DNA of 64,000 nucleotides, taken from NCBI RefSeq assembly GCF_027579695.1, contig NC_083586.1, forward strand, positions 1,775,001-1,839,000, read 5' to 3'. The position numbers and the translations under genes are program-made. The notes under the pieces were generated by a model that was not told the DNA's origin, made no database searches, and saw only the letters and a program-made list of their open reading frames with translations. The stretch comes from Neoarius graeffei (lineage: Eukaryota > Chordata > Actinopteri > Siluriformes > Ariidae). Shown piece after piece: positions 40,101 through 51,737 of the stretch; the first letter of the stretch is position 1, and every line of letters starts with the position of its first letter.

Positions 40101-40977
40101 CAGACCCTCCAAGATTTCGCGATGTTGCGATTTGCAACTTCAACGCAAATTCAACCAATCCCCGTGAATTCAGGGCGGTGTTGCAATTATATCCAATCAC
40201 CTCAACTTTCCCGCAAATTTGACCAATCGTTGGCGTCGTCTTGAGGTGACGTTGACAAACCACCTTCCGCCTTACTTCCGTGTTTCCGTTCAAGAGAAGC
40301 AGCATGTGCAAGTCAGTGTTTATATAGGCTTAAATTCTGTTACTGAAAGTGTTATGTTTACAGTGAAGGACTGTGTGCACTTTACATTACATTATTTTTT
40401 TTTACTTAATACAAGAAATTAATGGATGCCAACATTTTTGCCAAAATGATATTTTATTTTCCATTGTTTAGGCAGCTTCAGCATCATACTGAGGTTCTGT
40501 TAAAATTTTTTTCTTCTATGAAGCCTGAGCCATTTATTTTATTAGTTTATAATTATTGTTTAATTTAGTCTTCAGGAGAGACTGCCTGCACACAGTACTA
40601 GTATTAATAGTTTTTTTCTTACATGAAAGCTGAGGCATTTATATTATATTTTAAGGTAACTTCATGTTGTGCTGTGAGGTTCTATGCACTTTAACTTTTG
40701 AACCAACAGGTGCATTTGGATAAGTAAAGCCTATTTTTCTGCATTTTTGTAGTCCTGGTAATCTTTTATATTGGTAAAGTTGTTTATAGGACCATTTCTC
40801 AGTGTCTTTGTTTTTTTAATTAATAGTTTTTCAGTAATAACTTAATATTTAACATATCACTCAATTTTAATCACAAAAAGAGAAAATCGCAACAATTTCT
40901 CGCAACTTTCACTTCCTCCTGCAATGTAATTGCAACAAAAACCTAAAAAACACCGCAACTTTCATCGCAACCATTAA
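40101..40977. mobile_element. CAGACCCTCC-type transposon, copy in hAT B (one end lost)
   Basis: It starts CAGACCCTCCAAGATTTCGC after gtcgttaac. The body is the same as 1460-2095 and the reverse of 55015-55620. The right end is missing; hAT sequence resumes at ccattaaatacc. Copy C has the same junction (55000), so the truncation predates the spread of the pair. It provides the empty site for foldback copy 1. Confidence 0.8.
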
Positions 40978-41330
40978 ATACCATACAGGAGCCACAATGA
41001 ATAATTAGACAACAATAATTAATCAGTGGAGGATATATTTTCAAAGTTAATAATTTAAAAATGAAAATATACTGTATAATTTTAATTTTCTGGTTTTCAA
41101 TTTCTCATAAATAAATTAATGATTGATGGAGTCCAATTTTTTTCTGCAGTGAATAGATTGTGTAAAAATAATTCTGGTGAAATTAGTTTATTACAAATAG
41201 TTTTTGTGGGTTTTTTTTTTTCTCAAATATTTCTTCGGACAAGTCAACTTCACATTCGCACAAGTAAATTTCCTTTCAACTTGCCCGACAGGATAAGTGG
41301 TTTCAAAAGTTAATGTAGAGCCCTGCCTTA

Positions 41331-41842
41331 TACCCCTTTTCCACCAAATCAGTTCCACGGCTGGTTCGGGGCTGGTGCTGGTTCACAACTCGTTCAACTT
41401 GCGAGCCAGCTGAGAACCAGTTTGCTTTTCCATAGCTCGGGGTGCTAAGGGGAGCCACGTCAGTTACGTCGCTGTATATGTCAGTTACGTCGCTGCGTTT
41501 GCATAAACCTTGGCGCGACTATCGAAGCAACAACAACACGGAGAAGAAGAAGCAGCAACAACAATAATGGATTACTTCGCGTTTGTACAGCTGCTGCTTC
41601 TCGTTGCTTAAAAATGGCAACCTTTCGCGGTCTTGCTATTGTTGTTGGTCTTAACAACTCCCCGCACCCCCCCCCAAACGTAAGCGGTTCTTTCTTCTGG
41701 CCCAGCAAAGAGTTGGTGCTACCCTGGAACTGTTTTTTCTGGCCCCAGAGCCAGTTCTTTGTCAGTGGAAACAGAAAACCTGGTTCCAAACTAAGCATTG
41801 GTCCCGAACCAGCCCTGGAACTGCTTTGGTGGAAAAGGGGCA
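41331..41842. mobile_element. Non-autonomous Harbinger-type element A
   Basis: The ends are TACCCCTTTTCCACCAAATC and GGTGGAAAAGGGGCA, with TTA on both sides (41328-41330, 41843-41845). Subterminal GGTTCGGGGCTGG/GGTTCGGGACC motifs are inverted. No transposase frame. Confidence 0.85.
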
Positions 41843-41845
41843 TTA

Positions 41846-42521
41846 TGCCGCTTTTCCACTACAAACGCGGCTGAGTCGGGCTGAGCCGTGCCGTGCTGAG
41901 TCGGGCTGAGCGGGGCTATTGGAGTTGCATTTCGACTACCACCGCGCTGAACCGTGCTGGCTGGAAGTGGGTGGACACATTGGGTGGAGTTAGCGAAAGT
42001 GGGTGGACATCACGTGATGTCGTTAAGCGGCGCAAACAGTGACATCAGTGATCTTTTAAGCGGTAGTCTCACGACCCGGATAGTAAACAATAAACACAGA
42101 GGACATGGAGTCGTTAGTGTTGCTGGTCTTGGTGCTGTGGCTTGTTGTCACCGACAACGCCAACAGATACTGGCAAGAGCGTATAGATGAGGCGAGGTGC
42201 ATAAGGCTCCAGAAATTCTCGTAATTCTTCTTCTTCCGGGTTTACGGTGTTTACAGATCCCAGCGTGCTCGCGGGGCGTGTGTGGGCATGTGAGGACACT
42301 CCTCCTCACCAATCAGTGCACAGGGGAGTGTCTCCTCATGCCCCCAGCCTCACTCAGCTCGGTTTGGCTCGCTTCAGCCCTACTTCAAAACCGTGTGAGT
42401 TTTGGGTGCTAAGCAGGACTGAAGCGAGCTGAGTCGTGCTGTTTTGAGATAGTTGAAACGCGAGCCGTGTCGGGCTGAAGCGAGCTGAAGTGAGCTGAAA
42501 AAGGGTAGTGGAAAAGGGCCA
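41846..42521. mobile_element. Non-autonomous PIF/Harbinger-type element B, copy 2
   Basis: The ends are TGCCGCTTTTCCACTA and TAGTGGAAAAGGGCCA, with TTA on both sides (41843-41845, 42522-42524). The body is the reverse-oriented relative of 21422-22114. Its left TTA is the right TTA of element A, so one of the two inserted into the duplication of the other. Confidence 0.9.
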
Positions 42522-42524
42522 TTA

Positions 42525-42624
42525 GAGAAATTGAACTACTTTCGTTAATCTCCACATCAAAATCCTCAACTTGTATACTAGCTCCCTTACCTACATGTCT
42601 ATTCAAACAGACAATACCTGAAGT
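42525..42624 (+). pseudogene. L2 ORF2 segment 2
   Basis: The frame (after the TTA) encodes EIELLSLISTSKSSTCILAP and LPTCLFKQTIPE, the block before RT motif 1. It is interrupted by the repeat 42625-44991 and continues at 44999 with VIELLLKIIN. Confidence 0.8.
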
Positions 42625-44991
42625 CAAGTTTATTTGTATAGTGCTTTTAACAATAAACATTGTCGCAAAGCAGCTTTGCAGAATTTGAACGACTTAAAAC
42701 ATGAGCTAATTTTATCCCTAATCTATCCCCAATGAGCAAGCCTGTGGTAACGGTGGCAAGGAAAAACTCCCTCAGATAACATGAGGAAGAAACCTTGAGA
42801 GGAACCAGACGCAAAAGGGACCCCATCCTCATTTGGGCAACAACAGACAGCATGACTATAACAGTTTTAACATGAAGACAGTTTCGTTGATGATGTAACT
42901 CTTCATTGATGGAAACTTGAGTGCAAAACTGTTCATGACAACTGCAGTCCTAAAGTTAGCAAGTCAACTGTAGTCCTCAGCCATAAAAGCATTACTGTAA
43001 GAGTCCAGAGCGTCCTCCAAGTGTGACTTTCAACTGTCCTCATGGGGCCATCCTCCACAGGAGCGATGCAATGAGACTCCAACCAGACACAGGGCACCAG
43101 GATGGATCAAGCAGGTCCGAGGAGCAGAAGAGGTCAGCATCTCGATCCCAGGACCGACATGTAACTCAGAGGGACAGATTTTGGGGGGAGGGAGAGAAAA
43201 CACAGGTTGTTAGGTATGCCCAGTGTCACCTGAATAAGTATAGGCAACAGGTGTCAATGTCTAAAAATAACACAAGTATTAAGTCTGTGTGGTAGGCTCG
43301 CAGAGATGAGTCTTGACATCATGCATAATACACAACAATGGCATGTTAATATGGTTAAAAAAATATCATTACCTGCTCTGGCTGGATGCTTGATTGGGTG
43401 ATGGGAGCACACTCCTCAGCAATGAGACAGTTGGAATTATAGATCAGAGTGAGTGCAGGCAGATGGGACCCTTAGGGCTGGCCAAGACAATTCAGTTACA
43501 ATTCACCGGGTCTGGGACATGCGACAGAATGTCTGACGGCTGATTCCCTGCAGGCTACGAGAGCCAGTCGAGGTCTCCACCAAAAGATTTGGGCCATTTT
43601 CAAAAAATTGTACCAATTACGGTAAAGAAATGAGAAATTTTTTGTCACTCTTTCTTTCTATAAATGTACAAAAAGATTGCAGATTGATTAAAATCAAGTC
43701 CTACTAATCAGCAAAGCTAGATTCCTATTTTTATAAAAAAATTAATTTTTCTGAAATTGTGGCTTTCTTTACCGTTACCATACCCAAAAAGCTTTTATTA
43801 TATTTCATCTGGTACACAATGACTTAAAATATTTTAAATTCAATTCTATTTGGCCTGGAAATCTAGAAAAAACAGACATTTATGCATGATTTTCTCTTTA
43901 CCGTTACCAAAGTTTCTTTACCGTTACTAGGAATGGTAACGGTAAAGAAAGTATATGGTAACGGTAAAGGTGTCTCATTCTCTTACAACACAGCATGACA
44001 GTTATGCTTTCAAATAATTGCTCATATTTCATCACTCAAACTTAATCAGCAACTACAAACATCACTCTTATTTTTCTTATTAAATAAGATTTTCTTATTA
44101 AATAAGATAAAAACTTCAGTATGAAAATTTAGAGGTTTTTATTGTCTATGCAGTTATGTGAATCATTTTTCAATTAAACCCCTCTGTTCTGATGAGAAAC
44201 TGAAAAATAAGTGAAAACGACGACTACTTTACCGTAATTTGATCACTGATGTCTATAAGATGATATGTGCATCACGGTAAAGAAAGTATATTTGTGTGAC
44301 ATGAGTCATTAATGAAATGTTTTGCTCACCTTTCAGCCTCCACTGCCTCAAAAAAATTCAAAATGGAGTCCCAACATCCTGGCACTTCAGGATGTCGAAC
44401 AGCTCCCTCTTTAGCAAGCACTAGGAACTAATTATTTTCAAAAATGTTTTTGAGTAACGGTAAAGAAACTAAAGTAACAACAATATTTTTTGAATTTATA
44501 AAAAAAAAAATCAGATAATGTACTCAATACTTTTGTTTAAACACCTAATTAGTTATTTTTGTGAAAAATAAAATTTACTCCTGAGTAAGTTCAAGAATGT
44601 AAGATATATTTATGAATAATTAGTTTTTGCATTGGTAATGGTAAAGAAAAATTATAACACATCACTCTTATTTTTCTTATTAAATAAGATAAAAACTTCA
44701 GTATGAAAATTTAGAGGTTTTTATTGTCTATGCAGTTATGTGAATCATTTTTCAATTAAACCCCTCTGTTCTGATGAGAAACTGAAAAATAAGTGAAAAC
44801 GACGACTACTTTACCGTAATAGGTACATTTTTTTTTGAAAATGGCCCATTTCCTGTTGACTCCATGTAACTCAGAGGGACAGATTTGGGGGGAGGGGGGA
44901 GGAAAGAGGAAGAGAAAACACAGGTTGTTAGGTATGTCCAATGTCACCTGAATAAGTAGGAACAGTATACATATTGCACTGAGTACAAGCA
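42625..44991. mobile_element. Interspersed repeat (catfish-like), with a nested element
   Basis: It begins caagtttatttgtatagtgc and ends tgcactgagtacaagc, flanked by ctgaagt (42618-42624, 44992-44998). It is composed of a widespread fish repeat (caaggaaaaactccctcaga, agaaaccttgagaggaacca). The segment catgtaactcagagggacag occurs at 43152 and 44864, an internal duplication. Class unknown; no coding frame. Confidence 0.65.
43591..44847. mobile_element. Non-autonomous element with GGGCCATTTTCAAAAAA ends and GGTAACGGTAAAG motifs
   Basis: The ends are GGGCCATTTTCAAAAAATTG and, reversed, GGGCCATTTTCAAAAAAAAA, both leading to GTACC and TTACGGTAAAG. attt flanks both sides (43587-43590, 44848-44851). 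The motif ACGGTAAAG (either strand) recurs about ten times inside. A 162-bp segment is duplicated (44059-44238 and 44659-44820), the first copy with an extra 18-bp unit. AT-rich, no frame. Confidence 0.8.
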
Positions 44992-45291
44992 CTGAAGTAA
45001 TTGAACTGCTTCTAAAAATAATAAATTTCTTCAGGTTCATGGTTGGCTATGTACCCAAATCCTTTAAACTTGCAGTTATCAAACCCCTGATTAAAAAAAC
45101 CTGGCACTGATCCCTGTCAGCTGTCCAATTACTGGCCAATATCAAACCTCCCCTTTATCTCCAACAGCCTAGAAAAAGCTGTGGCCCAGCAGTTATGCTC
45201 ATATTTACATAGGAATAACGTCCATGAAATGTATCGGTCAGAATTTAGACCTCATCATAGCACTGAGACAGCTCTGGTTAAAGTAGTAAAT
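44992..45291 (+). pseudogene. L2 ORF2 segment 3: RT N-terminal region
   Basis: The frame encodes VGYVPKSFKLAVIKPLIKKP, NYWPISNLPFISNSLEKAVA and RSEFRPHHSTETALVKVVN (one frameshift near 45110). These are RT motifs 0-2. The segment is cut by the hAT 45292-48877 and resumes with DLLLASDQG. Confidence 0.88.
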
Positions 45292-48200
45292 CAGGGTTTC
45301 TCAAACTTCTTTGCTCTGGGGCCCAGTAATGTTAAGGCCTCTGCATGCTCTTGCGACAAGGCTTTCGCAGACAGCTTTTCGCAGACAGTTGTAATTTATC
45401 GTTGAGCGGGGAGTAATAGGCGTGCGTGATGTTATTCACTGCCACAACGCAAGGGGGCGCGAAGTCGCGAAATCGCTAGGAGTAGTTGGTGGGTGCGGTT
45501 AGTAGAGTGTTTATCCTCCAGTTACTTATAATGACTAGAACTGGAGTCATATAGATGTACGTACTTCCTCGATCAACCGCTCTTCGTGCTGCTCCATCTT
45601 CGCTCGTGTTTTTAAAAATGGCGGTCGTGAAAACAAAACAAACCGGGAAAGTAGGGAAGCGGAAGTGCGTGTACAGCGGATGTAGAGTGGACCAATCAGA
45701 GCCCTCTTGTCTGCGATGCTGTCTGCGAGGCTTCTGCGGTGGTCACAATTTTTGGGAGGTGCGCGCAGAGCATCTGCGAAGGTGGGGGGGCTACGCAGAC
45801 GCTATCTGCGACGCCGTCTGCGAGGACTGCGTTGTCAGCATAAATTGGCCTTTAGGCCTTGGTGCCTACGCCTCTGTGCACCCCCCTAAATCCCCCCCCC
45901 ACACACACACACACACACATCGTGTGCGCCTCCATAGATGGATGGATGGATAGATGCATACATACGTAGTTTATTATTATTATTATTATTATTCATTTTA
46001 TTTTTTTTGTTAATAGTACTTGTTACAAGTAGCAGGCTTATACCAGCATAACAATATTTTGGCTAAATAAGACCTAACAGGAGTGCATTGGCAGAATTGT
46101 AGAAAACTGCCAAATGACCAGTAACTGTCCAAAGATATGCCATAATAATAATTTATTATTATTATTATTATTAGTAGTAGGCCTATTATTATTGCTTAGG
46201 CCTAAACTATTATTAAACAAGGGAAACTAACAAAAGTGCTTTGGCTTTGAGATTATTGCCAAATTACAAATTATATGTAGGCCCAATAATTTGACTATTA
46301 TTAATAACCTATTATTACCATTTGCGTAAGAACTATTAAACCAAGATTTTTTTCTTTTACTTTTGTGTTTTAGATTTTTTTTTTTTAAACTACATCTTTG
46401 AACTTGAAGCACTGCCAAACAGTGCCTCAATAACATATACACACTTTTATAAAAAGGTCTACCAGAAACATGGGACCTCAAACCGAGAAACCTAAAGACC
46501 CACTGTAGCCCTAATACTGACTGATTACACAGTCCCAGTATGAAGAAGGGTGAACTGAACGTAGGCTACGTGCTGACTTTTAACCTCAAATGACAGGCCC
46601 AGTCACCCACAGAGATTTGGTAAAAGTCAGCATTCTAATGCGAAGGATGTGCCTGCTTTCTCACCACTAACAGGTCGAAACGAGGAAGACAGGATGACAA
46701 GGCCACTCGGAGTGTGTTTTCTGAGTTGAGCCTGTTTTGGTATTTTGTCTTTGTGGCTGTCAAATGTGAAAATGCGGTCTCGCAGAGGTATGTTGAACGG
46801 AAAGGCATCAGTGTTTTCACTGCCATCTCACTCAGCTGGGGATATTCATCGCAGCATGACAGCCAGAATTCAGACAGAGAAAGTCGACCAAATCTCGACT
46901 GCAGACCAGCATCGCACGAAAGCTCCAGAAGTTTATCCTGCACCACAGGTGGCAGAGCGCTTGTTTCTGGGTTGGTGAACGGATCTCTTACCCATTGCTT
47001 TTCCATGAGATGGGATTTTGAGGGGAAGTATGACTCAACATGATGCAGTGTTTCGGTAAGGTGTTGCGCGATCACTGCCGGCACCTGCCCCAAATCCACA
47101 CCTTCATCAGCCAGAGACGACAGACAGCCGAACATGTCAAACACACCTCTATTAACTCTGTAGGTCCAGACTGAGAGCTTCTTTTTGAAAGTCATGATTT
47201 TATCATTGGCTTGAAAAATGTCACACGCTTGGCCTTGGATCGACAGGTTTAGCATATTGAAATGGTCCAGGATGTCAGAAAGATAAGCTACCTTTATAAG
47301 CCAAGACTGATCTCGCAGGTGATCGGCAAGATTGGACCATTTATTTGTCAAGAATGCCTCAACCTCATGCCTCAACTCGTACACTCTGTTTACCACTTTA
47401 CCCCGTGACAGCCAATGAACCTCAGAGTGCAAGAGCAGATGAACATGATCTGCACCCATCTCATCACACAGAGCTGTAAATAGACGGGAATTTGTCGGTT
47501 TGGCCTTAATGAAGTTTGCTATTTTGACCACTTGATTTAAAACTTCATGAAGCTCTGTGGACAGGCGTTTAGAGGCAAGTACCTCTCGATGAATAACACA
47601 GTGTGTTGCCTGCACTGATGGTGAAATGGCTTTTACCCAAGCAACAACTCTGTTGTGCCTGCCAGTTATAGCCGCTGCCCCATCTGTGCAGACACCGACA
47701 CAATGCCCCCATATCAACCCATGCCCAGAGATGTACCCATCAAGCATACGGAATATTTCTTCAGTGGTTGTGGTCCCTGGAAGCACCTTACAAAACAAAA
47801 AATCCTCATGAAACCGGCCCTCATGAGCATATCTGATGTAGACCAGAAGCATAGACAAGTTCAAGAGATCTGTGGTCTCATCCAATTGAATGGCAAACCA
47901 GTCAGATGACTTTGCCCTTTCTAAAATTTGCATTTCGATGTCTGCCGCCATATCGTCAATTCGACGACAGATTGTCATTTGACAGAGGAATCTCTTTTAC
48001 TCTGGCTGCAGCAGCCGGACCTAACACCTCACTACAAGCAGTAACAGTTCAATTCTCTGTATGTCCTGCACATATGGCATTATTGATAATAAAGTTGACT
48101 TGAACTTAACAATCGAAGGCATAATTAGCTTCTCCTCAGTTGTGAAGGGTGCCTGACATTTTGGAAATGTGGTGTGAAATCATGTATGATGCCTTTGTTA

Positions 48201-48877
48201 GCTTTTCATTCTCGGTCAAATTACTTTTCAACACTTTAGTTTGGGTGGCCAATTCATCACGTTTTCTTCTGAAAAAATCCTGATTTATCCTTGAGATGCG
48301 AATGTTTAGTTTCCAAATGCTGGCGTAATTTGGATGGCTTCATAGCATTGTTGCTGAGCATGGTTTGGCAGATAACACAGATTGGTTTCAGGGGACAACT
48401 ATCACTTGAAATAAAGCCGAATTGTATGTATGAAGGGTCGTAATTGCGAGTGAATGGGCGATTGTTTTTTTGCCTCTGGCTCATATTGTGTATCTGCACT
48501 GTCAGCTGGACGCTTTCCAAGGAAAGAGTCAAAAGTAGTTTGCTTTGAACATGCCATGATATTGCTCTCATAAAGCGTGTGTGCGTGAATGACTGGACTT
48601 GGGACAGAATGAATGAATAAGTGCAAATGTGCAACCTCGCGCGGGCGGGAACGCTTAACATTCTAGAATGGGGGGGCGGGACTTATGCTACGTGGCACAC
48701 AATGACAAAAGCACTGAGAGCAGAGCCAACCAATTGATCTTCTACATAATCTGATTGACAGTGACCAGTAGTTTGAAATTATAATACTGACTACTAGTGC
48801 AGAGGCAGGCTTGCGGACCAACGGTAATCATCTCACGGACCGGTACCGGTCCACGGCCCATAGATTGAGAAACATTG
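45292..48877 (-). mobile_element. hAT element (ZBED/SCAND3-like) with nearly intact transposase
   Basis: The ends are CAGGGTTTCTCAAACTTC and GATTGAGAAACATTG, with duplications TAGTAAAT and TAGTAAGT (45284-45291, 48878-48885) in an L2 frame. It carries a minus-strand transposase gene. A GC-rich segment at 45340-45860 with repeated tctgcga/tcgcaga motifs appears to be a further insert; a (CA)n run (45900-45920) and (TTA)n runs follow. Confidence 0.92.
46635..48580 (-). pseudogene. hAT transposase with BED zinc finger, three lesions
   Basis: Minus strand: Met near 48558 (MACSKQTTFDSFLGKRPADS), a frameshift at a T-run near 48466, a BED finger (CVICQTML ... LRQHLETKH, about 48315-48400), a spacer, then a ~75-bp foreign insert near 48030-48110. 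After it comes an uninterrupted 447-codon frame (46635-47978) containing DWFAIQLDETTD, GVCTDGAAAITGR, CVIHREVLASK and the C-terminal dimerisation block (LMPFRSTYLCETAFSHLT). Layout and motifs match ZBED5/SCAND3-like hAT transposases. The long open frame implies recent activity or recent loss. Confidence 0.88.
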
Positions 48878-49146
48878 TAGTAAGTGACCTACTGTTGGCG
48901 TCTGATCAGGGCTGTGTCTTGCTGCTTGTGTTACTTGACCTTAGTGCAGCATTTGATACCATTGATCATTCCTTTCTTTTCGATAGACTAGCAAATGTTG
49001 TGGGAGTTAAGGGAACGGCCCTCTCCTGGCTCAGCTCTTATTTAACTGATCGCTGTCGGTGTGTTGATGTAAATAGTGATTTTTCTAGACGTACTGAGGT
49101 AAAGTTTGGTGTTCCACAAGGTGCTGTCTTAGGCCCACTGCTTTTT
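48878..49146 (+). pseudogene. L2 ORF2 segment 4: RT core
   Basis: The frame encodes LLVLLDLSAAFDTIDHSFLF (first catalytic Asp), SWLSSYLTDRCRCVDVNSDF and GVPQGAVLGPLLF. It is cut at LLF by the hAT 49147-50327 and resumes with [15 protein letters not shown]. Confidence 0.9.
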
Positions 49147-50327
49147 CAGGGGCTTCAAAGTTTGGGAGAATAGCAGGGTACAAATAATTTACAGCAGGGT
49201 GCAAAATGGTAAAATGTCTGCCAGCGGCAGACATAATGCACGCAAAGTGTCCAGGGATGGATAGATAGATAGAGATATGCAAGTACGAATTTTTCATGGG
49301 GCGGGATGGTTTGGAACAGGCCATCTAAAATTGGGATAACATTTACCCTGGACAGGTATTTGAGGTGGGTCGTCTAGCTTAAGCTTGATTAGCGTTGTTA
49401 CGCACGCCAGTGTTTCCCACAGAAATTTTGGAGACTATGGGGGCAAGCCATGGGGGAGGCGCGGGGGTTGTTTAAAATTGAGTGATATGTTAAATATTAA
49501 GTTATTACTGAAAAACTATTGATTAAAAAAAGACACTGAGAAATGGTCCTATAAACAACTTTACCAATATAAAAGATTACCAGGACTACAAAAATGCAGA
49601 AAAATAGGCTTTACTTATCCAAATGCTCCTGTTGGTTCAAAAGTTAAAGTGCATAGAACCTCACAGAACAACATGAAGTTACCTTTAAATATAATATAAA
49701 TGCCTCAGCTTTCATGTAAGAAAAAAAAAACTATTAATACTAGTACTGTGTGCAGGCAGTCTCTCCTGAAGACTAAATTAAACAATTATAAACTAATAAA
49801 ATAAATGGCTCAGGCTTCATAGAAGAAAAAAAACAATTTGAACAGAATCTCACAGTATGATGCTGAAGCTGCCTAAACAATGGAAAATAAAATACCATTT
49901 TGGCAAAAACGTTGGCATCCATTAATTTCTTGTATTAAGTAAAAAAATATGTTGCCAGATACTGCTGACGTTTTACAGCCCAAAATATGTTCAAAACCCG
50001 CCAAAATGCACTTAAAACCGCCCAAATTGGGCGGAAAACCGCCCAATCTGGCAACACAGGTGGCAGTAATGGCTGCACTCATGTCGAGGATGTAAACACA
50101 ATCTGGCAACACAGGCGGCAGTAATGGCTGCACTCATGTCGAGGATGTAAACACAGTTGACGCGGCAACGGACATGCATGACATAGTGGATGTAATTTAC
50201 GTTCACAACTTTTTTTGCTGTCAGAAATATTTAATATTAAATTTTGTGACTCGACTGACAATAGCCGGCAGCATAACAAGCCATAGCCGGCGATTTGCCG
50301 CCGGTGACCGGCTACTTTTGAGACCGC
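49147..50327. mobile_element. hAT-like element with 8-bp TSD, built of other repeats
   Basis: The start is CAGGGGCTTCAAAGT and the end (reversed) GCGGTCTCAAAAGT, with duplication TGCTTTTT (49139-49146, 50328-50335) inside the L2 RT frame. The interior holds a CAGTGTTTCCCAC terminus (49410), a reversed body of the CAGACCC family (49475-49945) and a MITE (49946 on). The terminal repeats are weakly matched. Confidence 0.7.
49946..50155. repeat. MITE with GTGTTGCCAGAT end plus 55-bp tandem duplication
   Basis: 49949-50057 is the ATGTTGCCAGATAC to ATCTGGCAACAC MITE. From 50044, caatctggcaacacaggtgg and the following ~35 bases, to gaggatgtaaacaca, are repeated in tandem once (50044-50098, 50100-50155) with one or two changes. 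Confidence 0.88.
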
Positions 50328-50484
50328 TGCTTTTTTCTTTATACATGTTATTTCTGGGTAATATTATTCGTAACCATGGTATTAGTTTCCACTGTTATGC
50401 TGATGACACACAGTTGTATGTTTCTGCAAAACCAGATGAGACACCAGCTTTATAGAATTGAGGAATGTGTAAAGGACATTAGAC
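50328..50484 (+). pseudogene. L2 ORF2 segment 5: YADD motif
   Basis: The frame encodes [20 protein letters not shown] and [19 protein letters not shown], then (shifted by one codon-level lesion) RIEECVKDIRHC. YADD is the catalytic centre of the reverse transcriptase. Similarity ends at 50484, where ttgttctccacgggcc begins. Confidence 0.92.
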
Positions 50485-51737
50485 ACTGCATTGTTCTCCA
50501 CGGGCCCTTATAACGTGGCGGTGCGCCACTTTAAAATTCTGGCCCGCCACCCTTCCTGTGGCCAAAAAAAAAAAAAGAGTAACTTATCTAGATCTATCCT
50601 TGCGTTACACTACACCGCACTACATTACACTATACTGACACATAGTAACGTTGGAAGCTACAAGCTGCAGCTAGCCAGCAGCTAAATAACTTTGCTGGTG
50701 TACACGCAGGTTGTTTGTAGCGTTATCGTCTTTTCTGACCATACACAGTTACAATAATCATATAACAGTGCGCACACACACACACACTGGTTAAGTTCAG
50801 GTCTTTTATTTTATGTATCTGTGATTGTGTAGGCGAAAGCTGCATTTTCCCGCTGCTTCACTGTGTTTGTTTACTGCAGGACTTCCGTGTTCCTGGGTCA
50901 AAGGACCCGAACTACGGAGGCCGGGGTGGCTTTGTAGTGCCAGTCTCGGGCACGCGTACCAGCTCTTGCATGGATTGTAGTAGTTTCACCCAATTAACAT
51001 TTAATTATGTGTATTGTAAAAAATGTATGCATTTATTGTAATTGGGCGTTTTGTTTATGAATTATAGAGATTATTGGGATGCACTTAGACCTGAAATTGT
51101 TAAGTAAATGTATGGTTTATGCGATGTTTGTAATATAAAGTAATTGGTATCTTCCAGTGTGTGAGGACAGGCCTGTCATGTCATAGGGTCATGGGCATTG
51201 TCTGTTATGTAGTAGTCCTGTAATGTGCATGTCATCATGTCATCAGGCGATGCAAACATAGTGCAATACAATATTCTGTTTTGTAGACAAAGTTTTTTTT
51301 TTTTTTTTAAATAATTACTTGAACTTTTATTTTATTATTATAACTTTTGTGTTAAATTTCTGCTGCTACATCTTGTATTAAAAGTTCTGTCTTTGGCCAT
51401 TGTCCATCATTGTCACATTTAAGAACCTACGTGACACAGATATACGAGGGCATTCTACAGTTAAAACAATAGAAATTTTACAGGTGCATCAGTCTCAACT
51501 GAAATGTCACTGTAATGAGTCTCACATTGACAATAAAGATATGTACAGTAAGTGTGTTAATTTTTTGTAAAATGATTTTAACAATGATTTAGCATTTCCT
51601 ATCCATTTATTGGCCAGTTTCACTGTCAAAAAGCCCAAAGTCCATCAGCTTCAGGGGGGCAAACCCCCGCCTCCACCTTTTATTTTTGAAAAGTGGAGAA
51701 CCCTGCACTGGATGCTTATTAATTTCCTTCTGCTTAA
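50485..51737. other. Unassigned insert, possibly hAT-derived
   Basis: ttgttctccacgggcccttataacgtggcg at the L2 break resembles the ends of fish hATs, and aggggaaacact near 54840 could be the partner, but no duplication was found. There is no coding frame. It contains a short (CA)n run and a T-run of 17 near 51292-51309. Confidence 0.35.

Larger units (their letters stand above)
36734..41325 (+). mobile_element. hAT-type element, copy B, with nested insertions
   Basis: The ends are CAGGGCTCGACATTAAC and GTTAATGTAGAGCCCTG. The left flank is ccctttta and the right flank cctta, a degenerate 8-bp duplication; the L2 frame supports the site. Unique sequence (gtcggacaag, gatcggacaagtgcc) is shared with copy C (56155 downward). 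It contains the ISL2EU-like element 36978-40034 and the CAGACCC element 40101-40977. No transposase. Confidence 0.8.
36305..50484 (+). mobile_element. L2-clade LINE spread over 14 kb by nested insertions
   Basis: Five segments in order and orientation, 36305-36733, 42525-42624, 44992-45291, 48878-49146 and 50328-50484, read as consecutive parts of one ORF2. They cover the pre-RT linker, RT N-terminal region, FDTIDH block, GVPQGAVLGPLLF and YADDTQLY. Each gap is an identified insertion (36734-41325 plus two Harbingers; 42625-44991; 45292-48877; 49147-50327) with target duplications. L2/Maui-type motifs. The 3' end is lost after CVKDIRHC. Confidence 0.85.

Noticed and set aside
45555-45953. 132-residue frame with Cys-rich part
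   Set aside because: It lies in a GC-rich insert with repeated tctgcga motifs within a hAT; the Cys codons come from that repeat (ctgcgatgctgtctgcgagg).
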